Origin: Agrostemma githago
Lineage: Eukaryota; Streptophyta; Magnoliopsida; Caryophyllales; Caryophyllaceae
Assembly (NCBI GenBank): GCA_958450325.1
Contig: OY288251.1
Location: forward strand, 17,730,976-17,794,975
Reading direction: 5' to 3'
DNA length: 64,000 nt
The notes below the pieces were generated by a model. It did no database searches. It had not been told where the DNA came from and saw only the letters and a list, made by a program, of their open reading frames with translations. Below are positions 9,290 through 19,531 of this stretch, piece after piece; the stretch's first letter is position 1, and the number at the start of each line of letters is the position of its first letter. A program made the position numbers and the translations under genes.

Positions 9290-11640
9290 TTATGGAGCTT
9301 CCTCGCTTGGACCGGCAGCCGCCTCAGGGGGCTTGGCCGCCCGAGCCTCATTTTTAGCAGAATAGAGACTTCGGAAGGCCTCTTCATCAAACACAGGGAA
9401 CATTTCCCCAATCACCTCCATCACCAGCTCCAAGGAAGAGTTGGCCCCACTCACAAAACTTGCTTCCACCGCAGCATCGGACTCCTCCACAAGGGCATCC
9501 TTTTCTTTCTTTCATTCGCTCTTGGCCTGCTCAAAGGCTGAGTCAGCTTTAGACAGGCGTTTCTCTAGATCAGCTGCCTTCCTTTTTAGGTGCTCCATCT
9601 CAGCCAGAGAAAGGGTAGCCTACTCCATCGCCAAGTGACTCTCCTTCAGCTCAGCTTCAAACTTGGCTGCTTCCCTCACAGCTCTCTCTCCTTGAAGCTT
9701 CCACTAGCCTACCTGACTCCTCGCCTCCTCTAGCTCGCCCTCCTACTTAGCCAACTTATCTTTCAAGTTATTTATCAAAGTTATGTCCCTTTCCACCATA
9801 GCCAGACGGTCAGGAGGGGGAGCCCCGGGTGTGACAGTCAGCTCTTCGTCGCTCAAACGGCTTAGAGCCGCCAGCTCAGTAGACGCCAGCAACACCTTGG
9901 AGGTACGCTGGATATACTGAGTCACTTGGTGAGAAGTTGAAGTTACAGACTCGGTAAGACGGTCGGCTAAAACGGCGCCAGAATCGGAGAGCAGGCCCGA
10001 CACGTCTACGCTGTCACCAGCAGTATAATGAAACTCCGTATTCTCCTCCTGAAAAAGGGTGCACGGAATATCACGAGCAGGGCGTTTTGCCTCAGGAGTA
10101 CAAACGTCAGCCTCCAAATCCACCACAGGAGTAGTCCCTGAGGGCTCCCTATCCCTCTTCCTTCTCAGCTCCAGGGGGACGCTCTCCCCAGTCCCTTCAG
10201 AGTTCGCAGGACGCGATCCCTGGGGAACACGAGTCCCGGCTGGAGAGTCACCTTGCCTACATCCAGGGGAAGGAGTGGCCCCCTTGGTAACTTCAGCCTC
10301 CCCATCCTAGATGCTGGGGGAAGGAGTCGCCGGCTTTGCCGACGGCAGACGTGGGGGAAGAGGCAGCCTCCGGCCAGCAGCGAGATCCTTGACAAGCCTC
10401 ATTAAACTTTTCTCCCCTTTCTTGAAATTTGAAGGGAAGGAAGAGCGCTTCGAAACGATGACAAACTCCTCACTCAAACCTAACCTCTTAACCTGCTTCC
10501 TTGTCCAACGACGAGAAGCGGAATCTGCAGAAAAAGAAGGGCAGTCAGCTAAAAAGCGAAGAAATGAAAAGTCTCAGAAAAATCGCGCCAGCAAAAGCCC
10601 CCTAGAACTACCTTCAAGGCTAAGGATCAGGCCCAATGGGAGCAAGTATTCGTCTGTGGCTATGAGCTCCGCGTGGGGGAGCCAGAAAGCAGGGCCAAAA
10701 ACATCAGACTTATCTGCAACAATCTCAAACTTCTTGACTAATATCTCTTCTTTCGCACTCAGCTTTACCTCCACGGCCTTCCCCCCGACGCCTGGATGAT
10801 ACTCTTCACGAGTTTCCATGCGGGTATGGACATGGTTCCTAAAATGCCTACGAATCCGCCACCCGGACGCGCTATGCACATACAAGAAATTATTTTTCCA
10901 GTCTTTCAGGCTGCTTAAAGCCGGCCAGACTAGAGCATATTTCTTCTATCTCTGGAGGGACCAGTACCCAGGAGAACCATCTCCCCCTGACGAAGACACC
11001 ATTTGTAGCCAAACCATAAAACGGAGGGCGTCAATATAGGGGCCCCTTACCGTGAAAATGACAAGTCTAGGTATAAGCTATCAGGGACCTAATGGCTGTG
11101 GCAGTCACTTGGGCTATAGCCACATTCATTCTCCTGAAGGTCTTCTCCAGGAAAGGGTGAAGAGGGAATCGCAGACCGAATTCCAAGCTTTTGTGGTAAA
11201 CAGCCACACAACCTTCAGGGGGGCAGCATACTGTGTCCTTTTCCCCTGGAACTACGACTGTATACCCCTCCCCGAAATTATAAAATTTCTCGATTTCCTC
11301 GGCAGCGTTACTTTCTAAAATCAAATCCCTATTCTTGGCTTCAGGGTAGGTTTTTAGAGGAATCCAGTATTTTTTCTTATCCAAGTAATAATTTTTCCCT
11401 CTCTCCCTACGAATGAGGGGGCCGGCAATCCTGGAGGGGTCCACCTACAGTGCCTCGTTGTCTGAATCAACAACGTCGAAGGGAGCGGGTTCGGGGGATT
11501 CAGCACCTTCCCCCCCTGTCAAGGCGATCCTTCTCCCTGGGCCCAACCCTAGAAGAGGAGGCTAGATCGCGTCCACTACCGTCTCTACCCTCAGCCCTCT
11601 CAGACAGTGAACTAAAAGAGAAAGCCCGAACTCGAGACAT
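9290..11640 (-). pseudogene. Element Z antisense gene, Transposase_28-like (putative gypsy-type protein), broken
   Basis: Read on the minus strand, the start codon at 11640 opens MSRVRAFSFSSLSERAEGRD. A frameshift in a run of seven G (11510-11516) and a TAG just before 11444 separate this from the conserved block (GCVAVYHKSLEFGLRFPLHPF, about 11150-11230), which resembles the N-terminal domain of Pfam Transposase_28. Further blocks follow: KKYALVWPALSSLKDWKNNF near 10900, an ORF at 10574-10885, and a coiled-coil C-terminus from 10126 to 9290 in one frame with four stops (three TAG, one TGA). Introns may exist between blocks but were not resolved. Function of these antisense proteins is unknown. 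A minus-strand TATA box lies about 210 bp upstream. Confidence 0.7.
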
Positions 11641-11851
11641 ACTGGTTTATAAAGAAAAGTATCGATGAAAGGGGAAAAGGGCGAAGATTTAAAGAGAGAT
11701 CCTAACCTAGAACGTTGGTCGTCGCCGGAAAGTGTGACAGTAAGCACTCCTTGGTCTCACGAAGTTCTCAGCAACAAAGACGGTTTGGGAGTATAAGAGG
11801 GACTACGAGTTTCGAAAAATGTAAAAGAAAGAAATGGAGGAGGGGAGGGGC

Positions 11852-11859
11852 TTATATAA
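11852..11859 (-). promoter_or_regulatory. TATA box of element Z antisense gene
   Basis: TATATAAG on the minus strand, in a GC-rich setting (GGGCTTTATATAAGCCCC), about 210 nt before the antisense start codon at 11640. The local inverted repeat GGGCTT/AAGCCC flanks it. Confidence 0.5.
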
Positions 11860-12168
11860 AGCCCAGGAAGCCAAAAAGGTTGCCTCTCTGACAAAACGAC
11901 CCCAACAATCTACCCCACGTGTCACACTTTGAACATGTGCCGCTCACCCCTTCCCAAGAAGGGCCTCGAAAAAGCAAAAGTGTCAGAGGAAAAGTCAGTT
12001 AGCAACGTCATCCCAGCATTAAAAAAAAAAAGCAAATAACAAAGTTGCTCGGATTTTTCATTAATTTTGATGGAAGATGGACAGGTTACATATCCTGCCT
12101 AGCAAAGAAAGAAAATACAAGGGGAGCCTGGATTTCCGGCTCAATACGCCTGCACCCTGCAAGCAGGC
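11860..12168. other. Element Z spacer between two antisense ORFs
   Basis: Contains no supported gene. It holds a poly-A run near 12020 and would form the downstream region of the 194-aa antisense ORF and the upstream region of the Transposase_28-like gene. Confidence 0.5.
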
Positions 12169-12753
12169 CTAGTCATCACCTAAGTCTGGAGAATAGTCCC
12201 CAGGGCTGTCTTTGCATCCAAAGTCCGATCCCCAATCCCAGTATGAGGAATCCTTGAAGGGATAATCAGGGAGCCCATTCTCGTCCCTGTCACTCGAACA
12301 GCCCCGGCCCTCACTGTCTTCAGAGTCCCGGCTGCTGACGTCCCAGTCCCTGCCATAGGGAACTGTCTGGGAGTCATCACAAGTACCGCAACCTGTTTTC
12401 TTCACTGGAGAGCAAGGGCCTGGCCCCAGGGAAGAGTCTGCGTCAGAACAGTCGGGGTCGAACTGTTCAGGGTGCAACCATGGGAAACACTCATGGCAAC
12501 CCCGATCAAAGCACCCTCCTCCTTGAAGGCAGCGCTTGAACCTGGAAGCAGCAGGAGGCAAGGACCTTCTAGGGCGCTTGCCCGCCCTAATGGTAGCCTT
12601 CTGAACACTTTGACGGGGATGTGGCCGTGGACGACTGCTGCGGCGAAGGGCCCGGTAAGCCGCCAGAGCATACCTGAGTCTCCAAAATCCCTTAAAAAGA
12701 AAAGTAACGGTGCGAACTCCATGGCGACTAATAGATTTCTTGATCCAAACCAT
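12169..12753 (-). CDS. Second antisense ORF of element Z, 194-aa hypothetical protein
   Basis: An uninterrupted 194-codon minus-strand ORF, the only intact reading frame of this size in Z. Composition is bipartite. The N-terminal 90 residues are strongly basic (RRSSRPRPHPRQ, GKRPRRS). The C-terminal half is acidic and Asp/Ser/Gly-rich, with several Cys residues in clusters (CFDRGCHECF, CGTC). A minus-strand TATAAA (12817-12822) lies about 65 nt before the ATG. No family was recognised. Overlapping ORFs on both strands (12402-12854 minus, 12472-12834 plus) mean chance cannot be excluded. Its survival beside gag-pol with six stops, and the upstream TATA, favour a real gene. Confidence 0.45.
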   Translation of the reverse strand: MVWIKKSISRHGVRTVTFLFKGFWRLRYALAAYRALRRSSRPRPHPRQSVQKATIRAGKRPRRSLPPAASRFKRCLQGGGCFDRGCHECFPWLHPEQFDPDCSDADSSLGPGPCSPVKKTGCGTCDDSQTVPYGRDWDVSSRDSEDSEGRGCSSDRDENGLPDYPFKDSSYWDWGSDFGCKDSPGDYSPDLGDD

Positions 12754-12816
12754 GATTCAACAAAGAAAAGTGGGGGAATTGAGGATGAAATAACAAAATG
12801 GCGAAGGGAGCTGGAA

Positions 12817-12822
12817 TTTATA
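12817..12822 (-). promoter_or_regulatory. Possible TATA box for the 194-aa antisense ORF
   Basis: TATAAA on the minus strand, 64 nt upstream of the ATG at 12753. Weak evidence alone in AT-rich DNA. Confidence 0.35.
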
Positions 12823-12853
12823 CAAAGGAAATGAAGCATTAAATGGCATCCCA

Positions 12854-13107
12854 ACCATCCTGGCAGGGAATGCCACCAATCGCGAAGTCCTCACATTGTC
12901 CCAAAATCCACCAAGCATGAAGGGTAATCATTGCAAAATACCTCTCAACTCTTTGTATATCTGACACAATTAACACTTCTTTCCTCGGGAAAGTACAAAT
13001 GCATTAAATGCAGCAGCGAAGCCGAAAATAAGTCAACCTCCCTCCATCTATGCAAAAGTCGCCAGCCGGAAGGAAGCCTTGCTCCCTCCCAGCTTGCGAG
13101 GGCCAAT
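12854..13107. other. Element Z region before the 3' LTR
   Basis: Untranslated stretch leading into the 3' LTR. A strong polypurine tract is not obvious. The last purine-rich stretches are GGAAGGAAG (about 13070) and GCGAGGG (about 13096), either of which could have primed plus-strand synthesis. Confidence 0.4.
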
Positions 13108-13791
13108 TGATGAGGGTCGGCAGCCTGCTTCGGAGCGCCTGCTAAGCAGGCCCTCAGAAGACTCTACCTAAGGAGCCCGGGAACCGACTTGGCAGACAAT
13201 CAAAGCAAAGTCACTAAGAAGAGAGCTCACGGGAACTTCAGACGAGCGCCTGCCCGACAGGGAGGGGCGGTCTGCCAAACCCAGTCTTCGCATAACCCCT
13301 ACCTGCCTGTCTTCTGGCCATTCTCCGCAGGCAGGGCAGGGATCACCAAGGGACCTCCTCGTCATTTCGCCTAAGGTAAACAAGAATGGGTGGATGAGGT
13401 GAAGCCACTTGTCACCTCCTCATCCACCCATCCTCCTTCTACTTCCCTCTCTTGTGGGAAGGTATAAATACTCTCCCACTTCTCACAAGAGAGGGGTTGT
13501 ATTTTCTCTCTCTAGAACTCTTACTCTAAAAACGCCACCTAGTTCCTCACAAGCTAGGTTCCTTAAGGCATTCACGGACTGACTTAGGCATCGGAGAAGG
13601 TTTCCTCGGACAACCTCCGAGGCCCTGTGCGTTCTGTGTGCAGGGAGCCAGCCCATTCCGCCGGGAAGGTCCGACCAGTGGAGTATGAGGGAGGAGAGGT
13701 TGGCAAGATTGACTAATTGTTAACTCGAAGCAATATCGTACACCTCAAGCCCGAATTCCGAATCAGGTTAATTGATTCCAATACCGGAACA
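13108..13791 (+). repeat. Element Z 3' LTR
   Basis: 684 bp, begins TGATGAGGG and ends GGAACA. It is followed by the second ACACT copy (13792-13796) and then by LINE B ORF1 (CATGGGGCATGTC). It carries the same TATA-in-inverted-repeat arrangement as the 5' LTR. Confidence 0.95.
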
Positions 13792-13796
13792 ACACT

Positions 13797-14943
13797 CATG
13801 GGGCATGTCATAGGCAGCAGGCCGACTCTCGGGCAGGTGCAGAAATACGTACTAGACCATTGGGGTGTGCTTGCTTTGCCCAATGTGCAGTACTTTAAGA
13901 AGGGTTGGTTTGCTTTCAGGTTTAAATCGAGGGAAGATATGAACAAAGTTCTTGGGGGTGGTCCTTGGCATATGGGGATTTACGCATTCATCTTGAAAGA
14001 GTGGACGCCTGGTTTTTCTACTAAAATGGAAAAATTGGCCTGTGTACCAATCTGGGTTTTGTTTCCAAATTTGGATCCGTTCCTATGGTCGGATGTTGTC
14101 CTGAGTAAACTGGCTAATGCGGTAGGAAGGCCTTTGTGTGCGGATTTAGCCACCACAACTAAAGCTAAACTCTCATTTGCGAGGGTGCTTGTTGAGGTTG
14201 ACATCTCTAAGCCATTACCAGACCATGTCATCATTAACACACCATTCTGTGAAGCTTCAATGTAGAAAATACAATACGAATGGATACCTTATTTTTGTAA
14301 GGGATGTGGAAAGCTCGGCCATACAATAAAGACCTGTAAATGGGAGAAGAAGAAGTTTCCTGCTCCTGTGATTGATAAGGTATATGATGCTATTAAGGAG
14401 CCTACTGGTATGGGGAATGCTATGGGACAGAATGTTGGGCAGAAGTTAAGTACTAATACTTTTATGCCCAAATATCCCAAAGGCAGGCAGAAATCTGAGA
14501 GAGAGTACGTTGGGAAGGAGCAGGTTGGGTCTGGAGAAGACAACCTTGAACCTTTGCCCGAAAATCTCTTCAGTAAAGCAAGCGGGGGAAAGTACGTTGG
14601 GGAGAAGCCAAGCGCTTCTCTGCCCGGAAATCCTTTTATACAGCTTGTTGAGGGAGAGGAGTACGTTGGGGAGGAACAGATTGGGTCTGGAGTAGACAAT
14701 ACTGTTCCTCTGCCCGGAAACCCACCCATCAGTGTTGGTTTGGATGCTTCTTTTGAAAGTTTTTCTGACAATCCATTTATCCAGGTCCCACGACGAAACT
14801 CTTTAACAAACAAAGTTGTGAAGCAGACAATAGTGGAACATATGGTACTTGAGAATACATTCCAGGCAATTGCTAAACCTGGTGACGAAGATGTCTCTCA
14901 TATTGGCAGTTTGGGGTTCCCAATACCACCTGATTTACAATGA
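13797..14943 (+). pseudogene. LINE B ORF1, 3' half (DUF4283 domain and CCHC knuckle)
   Basis: Continuation of ORF1 after element Z. The DUF4283-type domain runs from MGHVIGSRPTL (13798) to about 14240 (KAKLSFARVLVEVDISKPLP). A TAG at 14263 interrupts it. The frame then continues with a CCHC zinc knuckle (CKGCGKLGHTIKTC, about 14296-14337) and a variable tail with three imperfect peptide repeats (YVGEEQIGSG...PLPGNP). The joined ORF1 would have 544 codons. The terminal TGA (14941-14943) overlaps the ORF2 ATG (14940-14942) as ATGA. The product would be the RNA-binding ORF1 protein of the LINE particle. Confidence 0.88.
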
Positions 14944-17900
14944 GGATTTCTTCTTGGAACATAAGAGGATTTAATGATCCCATCAAACATAGTGAGGTGA
15001 AGGATTTTCTTCATAAGAATAAGGTGGATATTTTGGGTTTAGTGGAAACTAGGGTTAAATCTAATAAAGCGAATATGCTTATTCGTACAGTATTTCGAAG
15101 ATTTAAGGGTCTTACTAATTATGACTATTACTATAATGGTAGGATATGGCTTATTTTTAATCCTAATATTGTTTCCATTCGTAATATTGTGGCCACGGAT
15201 CAGACTATTTCTGGCTTGGTACACCATTTTGCTACTAATACTTGTTTCCAGATTACGATTGTCTATGGGATGAATGAGGCGGCTGATAGAGAATCCTTGT
15301 GGGAGACTCTTCTTTCTCTTTCAATGAATCCCACTTGGGTTGTGATAGGTGACTTCAATGTTGTTCGTAGTTCTGAGGAAAAATTTGGCTCTACTCCTCC
15401 CTGTTTACATGATATGCTGGAGTTCAATAATTGTTTACTAGCTAGTAAACTGGATGACCTCTCTAGTTCTGGGTGTGTCATGACTTGGACTAACAAACAA
15501 CAACCTGAGTCCAAAGTCTGGACTAAACTAGATAGGGTTTTGGTTAACCCAGGATGGTATCAATCTTTTCCTTACTCTTCGGCCATTATTCATGATGCTG
15601 GTATATCCGATCATTCCCCTATTTCGGTTTCTGTGTTGGATTCTCCTCGTATCAAGCGCTCCTTCAGTTTTCTTAACAGCTGGATAGTCCATCCTGAGTT
15701 CACTGATACAGTCGCTAAGGCTTGGCAAGGGAGAGTGCAAGGTTCTCCAATGTTTTGTTTCTTTGCAAAACTTAAGCAGGTGAGAGAGGCTCTTCAGGGT
15801 TTTCATAAGCAGTATTTTATCAATATATCTTCTAAAGTTAATGAAGCAAAACAGCAGTTATTGGGGTGTCAGAATAAACTCATAAATGACCCCTTTTCTG
15901 CCTTGCTTATTCAAGAGGAGAAATATCTTCTTTCTTCCTATACAGCGATGAAGAAGGCAGAACTGGCAATGTTAGCACAAAGGGCTAAGATTCAAGATTT
16001 ACAACTTTCTGATTGTTCTAATAAGTACTTTTATGCCAAGATTGCGGAGAGAAGAAATCATCAAATGGTTGGTTCAATTAAGGATTTATCAGGTATTTCT
16101 CATGAGGGAACTGAAGGGGTGGCTGCTGCTTTTTAGAATTATTATCTTCGGCTATTAGGTAAGAGGTATGATGTAACCCCGCTTCCTTTAGAACAAGTGC
16201 AGAGGGGTTTTTGTCTGACCAGGGCACAGCAGCAAGGTTTAATTAAACCTGTTGACTTTGATGAGATCAAGAGGGCTGTTTTTGATATGGATATCAACAG
16301 TAGTCCTGGGGTCGATGGATTTTCGGCGGGTTTTTATAAGGCTACTTGGGACATTATCTCTAAAGACTTCTGTTCTGCAATCCAAAGCTTCTTCAGAAAA
16401 GGACACATGTCAAAGCAAGCAAACTCTACTCTTATTACTCTTATCCCCAAGAAACAGGATGCTTCCTCAGTTCTCGATTTTCGGCCTATTTCTTGCTGTA
16501 CGGTGTTTTATAAGACTGTAAGTAAGATTATTGCTAACCGAATGAAAGTATTCTTACCTGAGATCATAGGCGAGGAACAGGCAGCGTTTATTAAAGGAAG
16601 AAGTCTTTTTGAGAATACTCTTCTCTCTCAAACTTTGGTTAAAGGATATAGTAGGAAATTTCTTACTCCCAGGTGCATGATTAAGGTAGATATAAGGAAG
16701 GCCTTTGATTCCCTCCAATGGAGCTTTCTTCGTCAAATGCTTTCTTTGTTGGGATTTCCTGATTTGTTTATCTCTTGGGTTATGGACTGCATCACTAATC
16801 CTTGGTACTCGTTTAAACTTAATGGTGGAGTCTACGGTTATTTTCAGGGGCTTAGTGGCATAAGACAAGGGGATCCCCTATCCCCTTATCTTTTTGTGCT
16901 AAGTATGGAGATGCTTTCGAGATCATTGAGATTAATAACCTGCCAAAAGAATGTTTCTTATCATCCTAAATGTAGTAAGATTAACCTTACACATCTTATA
17001 TTTGCCGATGATCTTATGCTCTTTACTAGAGGAGATGTTCCATCAGTTTTGGCAATGAAAAGAGCCCTTGATGATTTTGGTGCAATGTCTGGTCTTCGGG
17101 CGAATTTGGAGAAGACCAGCATCTACTTTGGGGGGGACTTCTACAGCTATAATGCAAGAGATTAAGGACCGTACAGGTTTTTCGATCGATAGTTTTCCTT
17201 TTCGCTACTTAGGGGTCCCTTTGAATGATGCTACAATCAAGGTACACATGTTTGACTCTCTTCTTCTAAGGATTCAGCATTCAATTCAGCATTGGACAGC
17301 AAACCTTTTATCTTATGCCGGGAAATGTCAGCTGATTAACTCGGTTATTTTTGGAGTCCAGAATTTTTGGTGTTCTAGTATTCTTTTACCAAAGTCAGTA
17401 GTGAAAGTAATCGACAAGATGTGTAAGGACTTCTTTTGGGGCATAATCTTGGGAAGTCGAAGGTATACTTTCATGAAATGGAGGACCATTTGCTCGCCTT
17501 GGAAGAATGGGGGCATGAATATTAAGAGCTTAGGAGATTGGAATAAAGCTCTTCTCACCAAATGGCTTTGGCAATTATCTGAAGGTAAAGGTAGCATATG
17601 GATTGCTTGGTGTCAGAAATATATTCTACATGAGAGTTCAATTTGGACAGTAAAGTCTAAGGAGTATTTTGCCTCCGGGTTGAAGCATGTTTTGAGAGTA
17701 AGGGATGAGTGCATTGAGACTTGTGGATCGGTTGTAAGAGCAGCTGCTTTGCTTAGTAATTTTGGTAAAGGATCGAAGTATAGATTTTCTGAAGCCTATA
17801 TGTTTTTTCGAGGATGTATGACTACTCTTGGTTGGGCCAAGGTCATATGTTCGAATATTATTCTGCCCAGACATCGAGTAATCCTCACGCTTGCAGCTCA

Positions 17901-18330
17901 GTCCAAGCTGCCTACTGTGGACAAATACCAGCAACGTGGGATACAACTTGCTAACAGGTGTGTCCTCTGCTGCAGTGATGCGGAGTCTTCTTCACATATC
18001 TTTTTCAAATGTGAGTTTGCAAGGAAGGTTTGGGGGAAGATTTTGAACTGGCTACGCATGGATGGTCCTGGATTTGAGTTGTGCAAGGTCCTTCGGTGGA
18101 TCTCAAGGAGAAATCGGGTTAAGCATTGGAAAGCGGATTGGTTTAAAGTCAGCATAGCAGCCTCAATTTACCAGCTATGGAAAGAGAGAAATCAGAGAAT
18201 TTTTGGTAGTGGTAGTGCGAATGTAGATACTATAGTCCAACAAATTAAATTCCTAGTGTCGGTGAGACTTTTTCCTTACTTAAAGCATTCTAAGTATAGA
18301 AATCTTATAGGTATAATTCATAGTTTCTAA
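14940..18330 (+). pseudogene. LINE B ORF2: endonuclease, reverse transcriptase, zf-RVT
   Basis: ORF2 starts inside the ORF1 stop (ATGA overlap). The AP-like endonuclease occupies residues 1 to about 235, with SSWNIRGF, LVETR, VIGDFN and ISDHSPI. The RT follows with SSPGVDGFSAGF, CCTVFYKTVSKIIANR, KVDIRKAFDSLQW, GIRQGDPLSPYLF and FADD (about 17005). The zf-RVT domain is near the end (CVLCCSDAESSSHIFFKC). Lesions are a TAG at 16134-16136 between endonuclease and RT, and a +1 shift at a run of seven G (17130-17136), after which the frame continues to 18330. All catalytic motifs are present, so this is a recently active copy with two simple breaks. Either break could be a sequencing artefact, especially the homopolymer one. 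Confidence 0.92.
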
Positions 18331-18402
18331 AGGGGCTACTCTTGTATAGGGTGCTAGTTAGATTGGACATTTTAGTGGCTCACACTTTTTGCAATCTTGT
18401 AA

Positions 18403-18420
18403 TTTCATGAATTAATGAAA
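18403..18420 (+). other. LINE B 3' UTR hairpin
   Basis: TTTCAT (18403-18408) pairs with ATGAAA (18415-18420) around a 6-nt loop, shortly before TTGCAAAA. Confidence 0.6.
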
Positions 18421-18435
18421 TGATATCGTTTTTGC

Positions 18436-18455
18436 AAAAAAAAGAAAAAAAAAAA

Positions 18456-18490
<35 letters not shown>
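18436..18490 (+). repeat. LINE B A-rich and (TAA)n tail
   Basis: A-rich stretch passing into about 12 TAA units, ending where the inverted-repeat element 18491-19518 starts. Confidence 0.9.
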
Positions 18491-19518
18491 GGGTTATTTA
18501 ACAACAATAATACCAACTATAGGGCGTCTTCCCAAAATAATATCAATTTTAATAAATCTTAGAATAATACGTATTATTGGAGTAGTTAAACCAGAGTAGT
18601 ATAGGTGACCGGTTACCTGTAGAACCCTTCCACCTTCCTTTTTCACCTTTAATTTTATTTAACAACAATAATATCAACTATAGAGCGTCTTCTAAAAATA
18701 ATTTCAATTTTAATAAATCAGAGAATAATACGTATTTTTGGAGTAGTTAAACCATAGTAGTATAGATGACCAGTTAGCTTTAGAACTCGTTCACCCTCCT
18801 TTTTCGTCTTTAATTTATTTCTTATTACTTCACTCTTTTTCACTTACTTAGTGTACGGGGCATTAAATGTTATTAATGTCCTCTGTCTTTCTGTTATTTA
18901 AAGTCTTCAACCTCACCAAATCTAGCTAACAACACAATCTTACACCAAAATCAACACGTTAATCTAAACGAAACGTATAGAAAAAAAAACTGAAGAAGGA
19001 TGAAGGGTAATGGAGAGAGAGGATCAATGAGAGAAGTAAGGAGGAGTAGACTTGACAAAACCGACCCGACCCAAATAAGCCAAACTAAACCCGACATGAT
19101 ACCCGAATTGAAGACTAGATTTTGACCCGTAATCCGAATTGACCTGACCTAACCCGACTATTATTATAGAAAACGAGTAGATATCCCTAAAAAAAAGTTG
19201 AAAATAGCAAACCCGAGAATGACCCCAACCCGAAATTATCCGACTCGACCAGAAGTCAACCCAATTATTATAACCAGAGAGTGGCCCGACCCGAAACTGA
19301 CCCTACACGATTCACCTGTTATCCAGCTCTAAGGAGGAGGATGGAGGATAAGTAGCAGGTTAAATATTAATTGGGTGACCTGATGTAGCAGGTTATAAAC
19401 TCACTTATACTATTCTTGTTTAACTACTCCAATAATACGTATTATTCTCAGATTTATTGAAATTGATATTATTTTGAGAAAACGCCCTATAGTTGGTATT
19501 ATTGTCGTTAAATAACCC
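18491..19518. mobile_element. Non-autonomous DNA transposon (MITE-like) with long inverted repeats
   Basis: Begins GGGTTATTTAAC and ends with its complement GTTAAATAACCC. The inverted repeats are about 117 bp (18491-18608 and about 19401-19518) with few mismatches. The flanks are TAA repeats, so the target duplication is ambiguous: TAA (PIF/Harbinger-like) or TAATAATAA (9 bp, MULE-like) both fit. It has no coding capacity. The left inverted repeat is duplicated in tandem inside the element (period 161 bp, second copy from 18655). The interior (19060-19330) is rich in ACCCGA-type motifs. Confidence 0.8.
18494..18815 (+). repeat. Tandem duplication of the left inverted-repeat region
   Basis: Two copies with period 161 bp (TTATTTAACAACAATAAT at 18494 and 18655), diverged by roughly 15 percent by eye. 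Each contains ACGTATT and GGAGTAGTTAAACCA landmarks. Confidence 0.85.
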
Positions 19519-19531
19519 TAATAATAATTTC

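Larger units (their letters stand above)
1862..13791 (+). mobile_element. Element Z, Tat-lineage Ty3/gypsy LTR retrotransposon
   Basis: An 11.93-kb element with 685- and 684-bp LTRs and target duplication ACACT (1857-1861 and 13792-13796). The 3' LTR begins TGATGAGGG and the 5' LTR TAATGAGGG, so the 5' terminal TG is mutated to TA. Both end in GGAACA. Order: LTR, primer site, gag-pol in one frame, tandem repeats, two antisense ORFs, LTR. A second RNase H domain between RT and integrase, together with antisense ORFs, is characteristic of the Tat lineage. The LTRs differ at roughly 15 positions by eye (about 2 percent). It lies in ORF1 of LINE B and is therefore younger than it. Confidence 0.93.
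1303..18490 (+). mobile_element. LINE B, near full-length L1-type LINE, interrupted by LTR element Z
   Basis: A complete-looking LINE: short 5' UTR (about 75 bp), ORF1 with nucleic-acid-binding domains, ORF2 with endonuclease, RT and zf-RVT, a 3' UTR hairpin and a (TAA)n tail. Element Z (1862-13791) is inserted in ORF1 with target duplication ACACT, so LINE sequence proper is 1303-1861 plus 13797-18490 (about 5.25 kb). Lesions apart from Z are one stop in ORF1, one stop in ORF2 and one frameshift in a run of seven G. It is the least decayed two-ORF LINE here. No unambiguous target duplication can be seen because both flanks are TAA repeats. Confidence 0.9.

Noticed and set aside
12402..12854. 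150-aa minus ORF and 120-aa plus ORF overlapping the 194-aa ORF
   Set aside because: They overlap the longer ORF in other frames; the 194-aa frame has the better upstream TATA position and a more protein-like composition. The choice is not certain.
19060..19330. ACCCGA-rich stretch as a telomere-like array
   Set aside because: The motif is irregular and differs from the plant telomere unit TTTAGGG; it is internal to the inverted-repeat element.
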